NCBI RefSeq assembly: GCF_963678635.1
Contig: NC_087065.1
Coordinates: forward strand, 13,926,743-13,990,742
Direction: 5' to 3'
Length of the DNA stretch: 64,000 nt
Source of the DNA: Symsagittifera roscoffensis
Lineage: Eukaryota; Xenacoelomorpha; Acoela; Convolutidae
Below are positions 42,361-54,904 of the stretch, piece after piece. The first letter of the stretch is position 1. Each line of letters begins with the position of its first letter. The position numbers and the translations under genes are program-made. The notes under the pieces were generated by a model. That model had not been told where the DNA came from and ran no database searches. It saw nothing but the letters and a program-made list of their open reading frames with translations.

Positions 42361-45300
42361 AAAAATTGCATTTTGAAAGTGTTAGTGAACATTCATCGAG
42401 CAGCTATTCTATCCTCTTGGTTTGAAAACAAAACCGGAAAATAAAACCGGTTTGAAAATAAAAATCTTCCTAAAACTCTTCGAAAACCGGAACTATAATA
42501 ACTCGGTAAATGCACTCCGATCATATTATTTACAGTTCAAGATACATTTTAAGTATCACGAGAATCAAATTTTTGCAGCAATTTTCCTAGGAAAATCTCT
42601 TTTATAATTCAGAAAAATTTTCATGAAAATTTCTATTCTTATACTAAGAGTCAGGTATTTTGGGCTTACAGCTGAAAATTTTCTTTTACACATTTGCTCT
42701 CATTTGTGATTTACAATAAGACAATCAAAAGCACATTGAAGCTTTTTTTCTTTTTGGTTATCGGTGCAAAAATTCTACTTTCATTTTTTTTTTATTTTGG
42801 GGCTGAAACAAAATTACACTGCGATGGAACGGAACTTCGCACATCTTGCAGTACAAAATCATCAGCTGTATGAAAACAAATTGCAAATCTATTTCCTACT
42901 TTTCAAAAACTACAATCAATCTATTCTCTTTCAAACTTTGTAATCAAGAACTCATGTGGCGAACTCTAAACACAGACGATGGTTTAAAAAAGAGAAAAAA
43001 TCAATATTTAAAAAAAAATTGTTATCAACTAATTCTATACTTTCATATATCTCAAAACATGAAGCACCAATCATTCCAACATTTTAATCGGACTAAAGCG
43101 AACAGAACAAAGTAAAAACTTCTGAAAGTAGAAACTCTCTGTAGCTTAAACAAAACAAATTTAAAAAATTTTTTTTAGTACTTGCATCATAACTGGAATA
43201 AATCAAACTGATTTTCCTTAATAGAACAAACCTGTTAAGTGAGAAAAAACCCAAAATGTGGATAAACAGCCAACAAGAAATATGTAGACAAACAATAGCA
43301 CCGCCAAATAAAGATCTCAGGACGAGATCTTATGAACTTCTAAAAAAAATTACTGTTTTCGATGAAGAATGTGCGTTATCTTAATCAAGAAGCAAAAAAA
43401 ACAGGAATATGATATGCAAATAAAAAAGATGATTCCGCTAAACTACTTTTTAGAGTGCCAAAAAATTCAGTACTTAGTTTCAACTACAAGGGTAACGATT
43501 TTTGAAATAGTTACCCTTTGCGGCGAATAAAAGATCAAAACTTCAAAAAAACTCTGCTTTGGTGTGAATAAAAGATCAGAGTTCAAAAAAGAGGAAAAAA
43601 ATTCATCATAAGCAAACGTTTTTGTGCTAGCAAGCAAACTAAGCCACTAAAAATCCATATCGTAAGCTTAGAGAAATCTGGAAGCAAATTCCACATCACG
43701 AGTTGGACGCTGATTTGAGTACCAAGTGACAGTTATGTATTGCCAAGTACAATAATTATTAAAAAAATTAATTTCAAAAAAATGGAAAAAGAACTCCAAA
43801 TTATATTTTTGTTAGTTTGGAACAAATTTGTTAATGCCAACGGAGCGCTAAATGAAGCTTCAAAAAACTTCCTGAATTCCTAAAACTTTTTTTACATCCT
43901 GAATTGAAATTTTTTGTGCCGTTTTCATACATATAAGAGCTCACAAAATAGATGAAAAACGGTTGATATTTAGATAAAAAACTTTTTTGGAATTTTAAAT
44001 ATCCATCATTTTGCAAAGTTACATCTTACTCAACACATTTCTAAAAAGCTCTGGGTTTTCTTGCCTCACTTTTTTGCTTAAAAGCGTGCTCATTTCAGTG
44101 GCACAGTATTGGCAGTTTTCTAAACAGTTTTAATTGAATAAGTGTGGAAAAAAAAACAATAATTGGAAAAAGCACTAAAAAACAATTTGACAATAATTTA
44201 TAATGGATTAAAACTAATTTTTGAAAGCCTAAATTGAATTTTTACGATTAGTATTTATGAGTTTTTGAGATTTTTAAGGTCGCTTAAATCACAACAAGAA
44301 ATGCTTTATTCCGATGTATTATTCAATGGATTTCGATGATTTTTTTGTGGTATCAGTTCGCGTGGGAAAAGAAGAAAAACTAACAAACATCCTAAAACAT
44401 CCTGAGAAAAAGAAAAAAACCGAAAAGCCGGTATTTCAATTCAGATAGCACTAGTTAAAATGAGAGCATTGAATTCATTAATATAGTGTATCCAGTGTAT
44501 CAAGCATTTGCAACATCGCCGAAGAAGTTTCTTATGCTAAGGTAGCGTTTTTATAAGACTTTGATATCTTTTAATTGACCAAAATCAAACCTTTATTCTC
44601 AACCACGCAATTAAACTTAAATCCAAAGATATCCGCAACACGCAGAAAACCAATTTGTCGCGGAATCTAGAACATTTCTAGTTTTTAATCTTCATTTTGC
44701 TGTTCTGAATTCCGCGAAAAATTAGCAAACTCACTGTATTGCTCAAATTGCTCCAAAAACAGGCAATTTTTTCAGCGGAATAAGCAAAAAATGTAAACAA
44801 ATTCCGCTTCCATTTGCGGAAATCGCTTACATTTTGCAGAATTTGCTTTGATTTGCGGAATACGGAAGAACAGGTAATTTCACTCGTTGCGGAATCCAAG
44901 GAACCAAGGAAAAAGAGTGGAGTTCGCAATAATTTCCTCACTTTTTGAGTTTATGTTTCACCGACAAAATTGAGTTGGGAAATAAATATCAAACGGTAGC
45001 CAAATAATGCTAAAAAGGCAAGTAAAAAGTTTTCATTCGAATTCGATAAGTAGTTTGCTGCTAAAATTTTTACTCAGGAGCCGCAATAAAAAGTTTTAAT
45101 AAAAGGTTTCTTTTTTTATTGAAACTTTACCATATTTGCAATTTTTGGTTGATGCGTTGATCTGATGAGAAGAAAAATAAGCCATACATTCACATTGGCT
45201 CCGTTTAATTCATTGACATTGTGTAAAATTGCATCTTATTGTGATCCAGGCAACATTCAAACTGGTATTTGGGGTTGCTTCTGTTTTTAGGACTCAAATC

Positions 45301-45930
45301 TGGACAAAACATTGCAAAGATCTCGTATTTCACAGCAAAAAGAATTTCTGCTCACTAATACACGATGCAACGTTGTAATAATTATGATTGGAAGTGGCTT
45401 TGAAACGTCTACAAGCGTGTATTTTACAGAATTTCAAAAAAAAATACAAAATTTTCAAATAAAAAATTAATTAAAATTAAATGGATGAAACAAAATGATA
45501 TATGTCGATGTGTTTTTGATACTCATAAAACATTTTGAAAATGAGAAAGAGGTTAAGCTACAGAGCAATGAATTCCCCCGCTTAGATTACATAAATAACA
45601 GCGGGTTCAACTGACCTAATTAGAGAACGAACTCATACAGAGGTTTCGACGGAAAAAGTTTACCGTGTTGGACGGTAGTTCTTACTTCAAATCGCAGTGA
45701 CACAATAGAACTGTTGTAGAGCTGTTGAAAAAATCTAGAGTTCGCGACAAGAGGATTTTTTCATTTCCACTGACAAAACTGCGTTGGGACATACTTTCCT
45801 GGCAAAAAAAATTTCTTGGTTTCTTTACAAAATAATATTCAAAAATTGTAATCAATACTTAACAATTTTTCCTTTGCACAAAAGTTTTGTCATTTTGACG
45901 GTAAATCAAACTAATGTCTTCGTGATTTAA
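42361..45930. other. AT-rich intergenic DNA with a GCGGAA-rich patch
   Basis: No gene supported. At about 44650-44930 the words GCGGAATCC, TTGCGGAA and TTCCGC recur at least seven times, resembling the interior of the 46638-47776 element. A 9-bp-arm hairpin AAGGGTAAC...GTTACCCTT lies at about 43489-43519. Confidence 0.35.
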
Positions 45931-46044
45931 ACACGAGAAAACGAGAGTAATTGTAAAGTGTAATAAATCTGTCTGTATCGTACAATATTTAGAGTTAGTT
46001 GCAAATATAATTTCAGGCGGTTGATACAGAGGTCAACTATGATT

Positions 46045-46375
46045 CGACCTCCTGCCGGCCGACCCTTTGTACTATTTTCCAATATCCACTTTTGGTGATG
46101 GACCCTAAAATTTTTCTAAAGGCGCCTTTGGCGCCAATATAGAGTAATTTTGATGGGGGAGGGCGCGCCGAAAAAATGCAACTTATTGGTCAAAATTGTC
46201 CAAAAATGCTTAAAACACGCCTTTTTTGGCGGCACAGAAAACTTTGTCAAAAAAAAGTGCTTTGGGAGAGCTCAAAAAATCAACCTGGGCGACCTTAAAA
46301 AAGGCCGACAAAATTTTCGAAAAACATTTGGAAATCCGCCCCCCCCCCCCTTGAGAAATTCCTAGATCCGCCCCT
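46045..46375 (-). mobile_element. hAT MITE, copy 4, left end missing
   Basis: Right terminus CCTAGATCCGCCCCTG is intact at 46375; the core GGCGCCTTTGGCGCC and the GGGAGGGCGCGCCGAAAA block follow inward. The opposite terminus and its G-run are lost. Confidence 0.75.
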
Positions 46376-46477
46376 GGTTCCGATCTAAGCGAAACACCGC
46401 TCCTTCTCATCAAGTACTTTTTCTCCATTTTTACGATATGTGGTGTTAACTTTTCTAATTTTTGGTCAACTGGTTTT

Positions 46478-46620
46478 TTACCCGTTTTTTTTGAAAGACT
46501 GTCGCCGATGCTTTAGGCGTCCTCCGCTCTCTTTGCTTGAGTTCAGAGGGAGCGTTTCGATGCGTTTCGATGATTGTCCAGCTCGGCTAATCCTTGTTCT
46601 TCCAGAAACCCCGTGCTCGT
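46478..46620 (-). CDS. Candidate terminal exon, basic Ser-rich protein
   Basis: After a possible acceptor with a C-run pyrimidine tract (CCCCCAATAG|AC) the minus strand is open for 46 codons to TAA (46480-46478): EHGVSGRTRISRAGQSSKRI then ETLPLNSSKESGGRLKHRRQ. GC is about 50%, well above the background. A TIR element (46638-47776) sits 17 bp upstream and may have destroyed the intron or the rest of the gene. Not recognised. Confidence 0.3.
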
Positions 46621-46637
46621 CTATTGGGGGGGGGGCT

Positions 46638-47776
46638 CATTACGAGGCCAAACTGTGCACTGGATAGGCGCACAATTTTGTGTCTGTATGTTCCTGGATT
46701 CCAAAAACTAATCTTTAAACATGTTTCAAAATGTAAGGGAGGTCCACTTACAAAACTTCCGTGGATTCCGGGTATATATGAATGTAACGTAAATTTTTTC
46801 GGCACATTTGTTGTGTCGCGGATTCCGCAACAAGCGAATATAGCTATTTGTTTTGGATTCCACAACTGTAGGTGGATTCCGCAAAATGTAAGCGGATTCC
46901 GCCAACTGTAATTGGATTCCAAGTTTTGTTCAATACTGAACTTGCATATGAGAAATTAAAATCTAGAGCTAGAATTCTTATCTCTAGCAATGCGGAATTT
47001 AAAAGCAAGGACTGAACCATTGCCAGCGGAATCCACGTACAAGTCTAAAAAACTTGGTTACCTAAACCGGTGGATGTCATCTTTGAGTAATTTGGAGACA
47101 CAGCACCGAATAATTTCAATATTTGGGTTCTCTGGTCAGTATTTGGGATTGATGGAATCCCAAAAACTGGAATAATTTCGAATAAAATCATTATTTGGAA
47201 TCATTAGGTTGTGAGTAATTACAAACTCAACCCATAGCAAATCGTCGAATTAGTTCAGTGTTTGGGATTTCATCGATCCCAAATACTGGCCAGTAATTGG
47301 AATTCCATCAATCCCAACCACTGATCTAGTAAACTCCTATTCTAGTGAAATCAAATCATGTTTTTAAAAGATACAATTTTAAACGCTCCTACACATATAC
47401 ATATATGTAAACGGAATCCGCAAACAAAATGCGAACTCCACTTACAATTTGCGGATTCCACTTCACTTTGCGGATTCCGCTTACAGTTGCGGATTCCGCG
47501 ACAGCTCAATTTAACTATACACATGTCTAACTGTTTGTTTGTGAACTCCACAAACTGTTTTGGATTCCGCAAATACGGTTGAGGATTCCGCAATCTCGTC
47601 TATTTTTGGAGCGATTTTGAGCGGAACAGTGTTTTAAATATTTGTTTGTGGAATCCATGACAGCAACGAAGATCAAAGAAAAGTAGCAATGATGCGGATT
47701 CCGCGACAAATCTGATTTTGGCCTGTTGTGGAATCCGCATAACAATGCACAGAATGCACAGTTGGGCCTCGTAATG
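46638..47776. mobile_element. TIR element filled with GGATTCCGC motifs
   Basis: 22-bp terminal inverted repeats with one mismatch: CATTACGAGGCCAAACTGTG at 46638 and its complement ending 47776. Between them about sixteen copies of GGATTCCGC / GCGGAATCC or close variants occur in both orientations, plus an inverted pair CAGTATTTGGGAT / ATCCCAAATACTG (about 47127 and 47279). No transposase frame. Target duplication not evident. Confidence 0.6.
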
Positions 47777-47995
47777 CAATTACAATATCACTTTTTCCCC
47801 AATCCTCCGCATTGAAGTCAATTTGCTCATATCATCCAAATTCTTTATCTAAGCAAGATAATGTTAAGTAAATGGCGGCGTTTTTACTATTTGAGTATCG
47901 CAGCGATGAGTGTTTTGTAACGTTTTGCAACAACGTATTTGTCTCTCGTCTATGGCGTGCTTCGAATGATGTGATGTTCATTTTGCTATGTTGTA

Positions 47996-48250
47996 CAGTG
48001 TTGATTTAAATTAACCGGACAAAACGCGTTAAATTTGGAATTTAAAATGAATTTTTCTCAAATTGGGTTGAGTTTAGGTGAAAACTTCTGAAGATAAAAC
48101 TTGCTTAAAATTACACCAAATTATTTCTGCTGAAATTCTAAGCAAGTTTTGTCTTCATAAGTTTTCACCTAAACTCAACCCAATTTGAGAAAAACGCGTT
48201 TTAAATTTCAAGTTAAACGCGTTTTGTCCGGTTAATTTAAATCAGCATTG
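47996..48250. mobile_element. Palindromic Tc1/mariner-type MITE 1
   Basis: 255 bp, CAGTGTTGATTTAAATTAAC to its complement ending CAGCATTG, flanked by TA (47994-47995, 48251-48252). The whole element folds as a hairpin. Confidence 0.85.
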
Positions 48251-48261
48251 TACAATTACTA

Positions 48262-48990
48262 CAGTGCTGATTTGAACTAACCGGACAAAACTTGTTAAAC
48301 TTGAAATTCAAAACCCGTTTTTCTCAAATTGGGTTGAGTTTAGGTGAAAAATTAAGAAGACAAAATTTGCTTAGAATTTTAGCAGAATTATTATGGTGTA
48401 ATTTGTTTTGCAAAATTCGGGTCCAAATTTTTACCCCAAAATAAGGTCATTCTGGCTTTTCTTATTTAATCAAAAATTACGCCAAAAATACCCAGTCGAT
48501 TACAGACATAATTATATCAAAGTGAGCCCCTTACGTAGCCCAACAAACTTTAAGAAGGGTATAATCTCCAAAACATTGTATAAGTTAATTTATCTTTGTT
48601 TGATATTCAAAAAAGGTCATTTTTACTATATAAAATACCAACTTTTTATTTAAAAACAATTTTTAAACAATATGCATTCTTTGGACAAAATACCCTTCTT
48701 AAAGTTTGTTGGGCTACGTAAGGGGCTCACTTTTATATAATTATGTCTGTGATCGACTGGGTATTTTTGGCGTAATTTTTGATTAACTAAGAAAAGCCAA
48801 AATGACCCATTTTTGGGGTAAAAATTTGGACCCGATTTTTGCAAAACAAATTACACCATATTAATTCTGCTAAAATTCTAAGCAACTTTTGTCTTCATAA
48901 GTTTTCACCTAGACTCAACCCAATTTGAGAAAAATGCGTCTAAAATTTCAAGTTTAACGCGTTTTGTCCGGTTAATTTAAATCAGCACTG
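48262..48990. mobile_element. Palindromic Tc1/mariner-type MITE 2
   Basis: 729 bp with the same termini (CAGTGCTGATTTGAACTAAC ... CAGCACTG), flanked by TA at 48260-48261 and 48991-48992. Arms of about 330 bp are inverted copies, so similar frames (SGPNFYPK...) appear on both strands; these are not genes. Confidence 0.85.
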
Positions 48991-49137
48991 TATGTGGCAT
49001 CCTGCTCGCTACGCCACGTTAAAGTAAGAAAAACTAGAGTAATTGTTAAGTGTATTAAATCCGACTTATCATAATATCATAAGCTAACTGCACTTTTGTG
49101 CTTCAGGCGGTTCCAGACGATTTAGAGAACAACTATG

Positions 49138-51024
49138 ACTGACAGGCTGGTTACCAGACATCTCTCAGGGTTTTACATAAAATTTACATAGACTCAACTA
49201 ATTATCTCTATGTAACCTGCCATCTCAAATTCTATAGCTTCATAGCGGTGAAAAAATGGAGAAAAAATCTCGCAGCTAGAAAAACTATTTGAATCTGCCT
49301 ATCTCTCTGAAGCTTTCCCGTCTTCCAGTTTTATTTATTTTCCAATCTTTACTTTTTTGCGATTTCGATGTCCTGAAAGATCTTGATGCCCTTTGAGCTC
49401 AAAGTTTAAAAATTTATTTTCATCTCTTTTTGTTTTACCATTGACAACTTTTTCTGAGAGGTTTAACATCACGGTTGAAATTGCCATATTGAACAATTTG
49501 CGTCAATTAAAGCACAATTTAATCCGTTTTATTAACGGGTAAGCTGCAACTTGGTCTGTGCTATAAATCATTTCGAATTTTCGAACTGATTAAGATGTTT
49601 TAAAGAGTTGAGACGCTAGAATTTTATAGTTATTTCAATTTATAGCGTTTTTATAGCGTGTTAGAGGAAGGTTTACGAGTTGATGCGAATTAATCAAATG
49701 TTTTGATAAAAAAAACTACCTCATCATTGCTTAAGGGCGATCAGAATACAAATTATTTTATCATTCTGTTAGTGTCTGATACAATTTGACAAAATCAATG
49801 ACAACAAGCATTAAAAAATCATGCTGATTGCGACACAAGAACAAGTTTTGTGCTCAGATGGTATTGTTTCTCGAGACAAGTTTCGACTTTTGTCCAAGAG
49901 TTAATTACTTCATACCATCTGAGAAAAAAAATGTGTTGAGCCCAAAGCTTTAATCACTTTAAAAATGTTCATGTTTTTTGAGTAATTCAATCAGTAATCA
50001 AAGTGCCGGAATTTAAAAAAGCCAGATTGAAAATTTGGAAAAACAGCGCGTTGTCTTTTATTCTTTTAACTTGCAAGCAGGTATCCCAAAGCTATCTTTC
50101 CAAATTGAATTGAGGTTTTTTTTAAATTTTTGATACTTTTGTAGATATAAAGCACAACATTTTGCATTTGTTAGCGTGTTAGGAAAATGCGTGTAGATGG
50201 ATTTTCATTACAGCTTAGTAAATAACTATACCTCATGGATGTTGAAGAGCGGTCAAATGAATGAGGGTTTACAACTAAAGAATTAATGGAACTAACTGAG
50301 TTTATAATCAACAAAAAATATTTCATCATTAACTAATTGAAAGCTCATAATAAAATGGACTTTTTAAACTCAAATAGTTCGATAATTAAACTCTTTTTAA
50401 AATTTTTGACTTTTTAAAACATTTTAAAATAGGTAAGTAAAACAGCAAAAAATGGCTACAGAAAAAGTTAAAAATTTAGATTCTATTTTAATCTATCGCT
50501 TTAATTTTGGTCAGAGCAATTGAGAATGTAGCTTTTTGTTTACTGTAAGACGTTTGGTACTAAATCATTAGGAGAACCGCTGAAGTGTTAAATGGATAAA
50601 AATCTCTTAGGCCGTTTAAAAATATTATTTTTTAGATCAGAAGAATCCAATGTTTGCTATTCTATTTATTCAGAATTTTAAGACAAGTATTTGCTCTATT
50701 TTTTTAAGTAAAAGCCTAGTTTCATTAGAAACAATATATTATTTGCTGGCTGAGATGTTGCTATCAGTTTTCACCAATTCAAAGAAAAAATGAGAAAAAA
50801 AACGAGAATTTAAAAACTAGCTAAAAAAATAATCAGACCTGTCTAAGCATAATCCTTATTTTTTCCGTTTCTAATTTTTGCTTCTACAACTTTCAAAATG
50901 TAACAAACTGCAGCCGATATAAGTCAGACTGTGGTAGACTTGAAGCTAGAAAACAAGAGAGCTGGCTTTCACACGGTTGAACTCTAGAAATGAGAGCTCG
51001 TCTTCACACAATAACATTGCTGTG
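49138..51024. other. AT-rich spacer
   Basis: No gene or repeat recognised. Confidence 0.35.
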
Positions 51025-51108
51025 GCAGGGGTTAGAATACACGATCTGGCGATCTCAAAGTAGCCCTCTTATCATTATGCTAATGTCTCAGCTTAGTTAC
51101 CGTTTATA
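51025..51108 (-). tRNA. tRNA-like relic (pseudogene or SINE head)
   Basis: Minus strand has an A-box-like TAGCATAATGATAAGAG and a decayed B-box region ATCGTGTATTCTAACCCCTG at the right spacing; an anticodon-like loop CTTTGAG lies between. The arms do not pair well, so it is not a working tRNA. Confidence 0.35.
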
Positions 51109-51811
51109 GATTGCAGTCAATTGTTAAAATTGTGGGGTCTGAAATTATTTCCATGAACCTTTCTTCAGTCTTTTTGCCTAAAACCCATTAATGTGTACCT
51201 TTGCAGGACAAAATTTAAAACGTGAAAATCAAGCATACACACTTTTTGTTGTCTTTTTAGCCGGTATTGTTAACCATTTGAAGCAAATTTTTGTGCTGAA
51301 AACAAAAGATAGAAAAACTAGTTAGAAAATACTGATGATTATCGTCTCATTTATCAAGCATCGATATTTTGCAATTGTAATTAAGGCAGATCCAATTTTG
51401 ATTGAAACACGCGAGTCAAAAAGTACCGATTCATTTTCATCGTTAGAAAATCTAACTGAAACGGAACTTTTTTCTCGTCTTTAATGGATCTTAAACGGGT
51501 TTTCATGCTTATTAGCATAACCAAGGTAATTGTTTGGGGTTTGTGTTTATTTATTTTGTTATCAAGCAACTCGGTTCTTGAAAAGTATGGATAAAGAAGA
51601 ATAGGTTTTCGACTAGTTTGATTTGTAAAAATATGAAAAACTATGGTTTTTGAAGGATAATTTGTTTAATTGCATCTTTTTTTCTTTTTTGGCAAAGAAA
51701 CGAAATGAAGTACAAAAGCAGATTTAAAATTCGCCTAGTTCTGTAAGTTTTCTTCTATGTTTTTTTTTCACCTTTATAACTTTATTTGATTTAGTTCTTA
51801 CAATATGAGTA
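51109..51811. other. AT-rich spacer
   Basis: Nothing recognised. Confidence 0.35.
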
Positions 51812-52133
51812 TGAAAGTGCGGAATAATTTTCTGTATGGGGTGGTTTTTTATTCAGTCAATTTTCCAATTCAACTGTTTTAGACGGAAATTTGTTATATC
51901 ATCTGAAAAACTTCAAATTGATTTGAAGCCAGAATCTTAGTCCTTTCAAAACAATAAGAGACGCTGAACATACCTTTGTATCTTGTTACATAGCTTGTGA
52001 GGGGATAAAATGAAAAAAAAAAAAACTTTTTCGATTATTTCGTCAATTAATCAACCAAAAAATTCTAATTTGCATTAAACTGCAGTCGGTCCATTCAAAG
52101 CCTCGCTCTGATATGCGAGCAGTCTTTTTGTTC
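51812..52133 (+). mobile_element. Decayed Helentron-like copy
   Basis: 3' end TGCAGTCGGTCCATTCAAAG, CCTCGCTCTGATATGCGAGC, AGTCTTTTTGTT is clear; the 5' part (GTGCGGAATAATTTTCTGTA, TGGGGTGG) is weak. Two further orphan 3' ends follow at 52319-52353 and 53087-53114. Confidence 0.45.
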
Positions 52134-53176
52134 CAGTTATCTAAGGAAGCAACCAATTATCTGCTCTTGATGAGGCTTGTTTCTCCAGAAAAAATTTGAA
52201 ACTTTTGACTGAAATTTTTAATTGATGTTTTAAGCTGACAGTTACACAACGGTTCACTTGCGTTGTTTTTTCTCAATTCTGAATGCGCTATCATCAGATG
52301 ATAATGGGCTCCCAGAGTATTCAGGCTTTCGTCCTGGTGCGAGCAGTCTTGCTATATTTGAAATTACTATTTTTTTTGTTTAACAAAGTTATGTGCGTGT
52401 TTTTTTTCTGCAACATGACTTTGGTTTACTAGAACTGACAGCTGCAGAGAAACCGTAAGAAAGCCTTATTACAACACATCTGCATACCAAAAATGAGTTG
52501 CAAATCCGAAGATGCGCATTTTAAAATTCACTAATCAAAAACTTAACGCAACTTCAGACGCAAAAATTTTCGGTACAAACTGTTTTTTGGAATAATGAAA
52601 CATCAAGATTCAAATATTATCTTTTAAAATCCATAGGGGCAAGAGTTGAGAGAGGCCCAAGCAAAATAAAGTTTAAATTTGAAAAGCCGAACTAAAGGTT
52701 TCAGCATCTGAGTTGCTTAAATTTAAGAGTTTATTTCGCAAGCAACATATAGTCCTTGTTTTCCCCTTAACTCTTATGGGGGGCTTGGGGACTGACCACA
52801 GCAAGTATTTTGTTTAAAAATGATCAATGATCAGCAATTATTTGTTTCTTACATAAGTTGTTTTCAGATCTGAAACTCTATGTTTTTTCTAATGCGAAGC
52901 TCAGATCTGAAAAAGATTATTGCAGATATTAACCAGAACCCAGGTGCTCACTTTATGTTTTGACAATCTCGACCAAAAATTGGTATATTTCGGCCGATCT
53001 GGACCGAGACAAATGTGCCCGATCGTGTTCAACCCAAGCAAGAAATATTTCGACCGTGCTCGACTGAATTCTAAATTCTAATTGTTTGGCCCTGATATAC
53101 GAGCAGTCTTGTTCGCTTACTGATACCATATTGTGAGAACTTAAAATGATATCGTGCTCAGAGATGATTTTCCTCC

Positions 53177-53582
53177 AATTATTGATCCAAATTTCGAAGA
53201 AAGTAAGAAATATATATGCTCGGGTGGTTTTTTTTTATTCAGACCAATTCTCAAAACTATTTCTCGCGGGTGCTCCAACCGCGGATCTTCGTGTTCTCAG
53301 AACTGGCGCGCTTACTACTAAACTATCCTGGCTCACAAATTGCTGTGAAACGCTCAGTAATAGACTAACGTGACTAAAGGAGCGCTGTGGTGACACTTTG
53401 ATGCTGAGAGTTTAGCGCGCATTATTTACGCAAGGCGAACTATCCCGCGCCATAAAATCGTTCCAAGTTCAATTGAGGCAGGCTAATTGGTCTCATTAAT
53501 TCCATACACGGCTCTTAATTTTCAGTTTAAAGTTGGACAGTCGGAACATTCAAGGCGTTGCCCTGATACGAGCACTCTTGTT
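53177..53582 (+). mobile_element. Helentron-like subfamily B copy with a tRNA-like insert
   Basis: 5' words TTCGAAGAAAGTAAGAAATA and GCTCGGGTGG, B-type interior (GAGGCAGGCTAATTGG) and 3' end CAGTCGGAACATTCAAGGCG to CACTCTTGTT. The duplication breakpoint at 53481 falls inside it. Confidence 0.55.
53267..53335 (-). tRNA. tRNA-like relic (probably SINE head)
   Basis: Minus strand reads GGATAGTTTAGTAGTAAGCG (A-box-like), CCAGTTCTGAGAACACG (anticodon arm with loop TCTGAGA) and CCGCGGTTGGAGCACC (B-box-like) in order. One arm has mismatches, so a relic is likelier than a functional tRNA. Confidence 0.45.
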
Positions 53583-53931
53583 TTCCAATATGGTCAAATC
53601 TTAATTTGACTATATGATATTATATGCTAAAACAAAAGCATTTAGAATGTTGCATATTTAGATACAGTTGGATTTGCAACAGCTGAGGGTAAATTTTTTG
53701 AGTGACACAATAAATAAATCTAAGATCGGTCGAGCAAATTTTTTCTTTTTTTCAGTCTTTAAAGTCGAGACAGTCGTCAAGGTATACCAAGGTATATCAA
53801 TTTTTATCGAACCTGTAAAACATATTTGATTGAATTCAAGATAATTTCTAGCTTTTCCTCGGTCTAAATAATTGGAGTATTTTGAATCATCGAAAGGGAT
53901 ACTTTTTTTTGGTATCTGCTGTTTTTGCAAG

Positions 53932-54053
53932 ACAAAATGAAAACACAATAAATTGTGCTCCTGGAGCCGTGTTATTCAAAGCCCTTGAGGATGGGTGTTC
54001 TCGATACAGCTGTCCCGTATCCAACAATCAGACCGTGTTGTGTTCAGACCATG
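53932..54053 (+). CDS. Candidate Cys-rich extracellular exon, copy 1
   Basis: Acceptor with a long T tract (GTTTTTGCAAG|A) and donor CCATG|GTATCC enclose 122 nt, open in one frame: NCAPGAVLFKALEDGCSRYS followed by CPVSNNQTVLCSDHG. Four Cys in the order C-PG...F-K...DGC...C...C resemble small VWC/pacifastin-like extracellular modules; this is a weak resemblance. Reading through the donor gives a stop after HGIQ. The exon length is not a multiple of three, so two duplicates in one mRNA would break the frame; mutually exclusive use or no use is possible. Nucleotide identity between copies is too high to test selection. Confidence 0.35.
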
Positions 54054-54782
54054 GTATCCAATGAAAAATCTGTATCCGTCCAAATTATCAATCAATCCTA
54101 CAAGTGCGTCTAATTTATGGTTTCCAAAGTTTGTCTATTTACTGCGCGTATTTTTTCCCTGTTCGTGAAAAACATATATTCTCACACAAACCCCCGAAAA
54201 AAAATCTTTTTTTGTTTTTGGAAATTTCTTAGCTCACTGAATTGACTTCGTGTTTAGAGGATATGAAAGAATGTGTACATAATTAGAATGGGTACATATT
54301 TCTTTTGAAAGTGGTACAGTTTCATCGTTGAGCTTTTCTTGAAATACTTTTTCAACATTTTTAAGTAACAGTTTTTGACCGTATTTTTCTACGTAGGAGA
54401 ATACGGATTCCCTGAACCAAAAAAGGGTTTGAAAAATAGCGGTTTTGCCTATTTGGGATAATCATTTTGCACAGAATTTCCAAATTTCCATTATTGCGTT
54501 GCAGCAACCGCGATTGAATCTGGCTCAGAAATCAATCCAAATTAAATTGGGGCAGACTAAATGATCCTAAAATTGCATTATTAGACCCAAAACTTGCCAC
54601 ATATATGACAAACTTTTAAAAATTTGCTGAAAACACATAAAAGGGCATTCAGAACAATCAGGAATCCATCCTGACACGAGAGTTCGTATTCATTTTTGCG
54701 ATTAGACTATTCAATATTGTTAGTCAGAATAAGTCGACGTTGAAGTTGAATACTTTTTTTTGGTATCTGCTGTTTTTGCAAG

Positions 54783-54904
54783 ACAAAATGAAAACACAAT
54801 AAATTGTGCTCCTGGAGCCGTGTTATTCAAAGCCCTCGAGGATGGGTGTTCTCGATACAGCTGTCCCGTATCCAACAATCAGACCGTGTTGTGTTCAGAC
54901 CATG
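54783..54904 (+). CDS. Candidate Cys-rich exon, copy 2
   Basis: Identical product and the same splice borders as copy 1, in the second 851-bp unit; one synonymous change (CTT to CTC) is visible. Confidence 0.35.

Larger units (their letters stand above)
47872..49023 (+). pseudogene. Candidate first exon split by two MITEs
   Basis: ATG 47872 in a fair context (TAAATGGCGG) opens a frame MAAFLLFEYRSDECFVTFCN and on for 41 codons up to the first MITE. If both MITEs and duplicated TAs are set aside, the frame continues after 48992 (HPARYATL) to a donor AA|GTAAGA at 49024. An acceptor CTTCAG|GCGG near 49103 follows. A diverged relative of 49026-49137 lies at about 45936-46044. This may be a real exon disrupted by insertion, or a coding-like repeat. 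Confidence 0.3.

Noticed and set aside
48408..48844. Two similar ORFs of 81 and 64 codons on opposite strands
   Set aside because: They are the two arms of a palindromic MITE read in mirror image, not genes.
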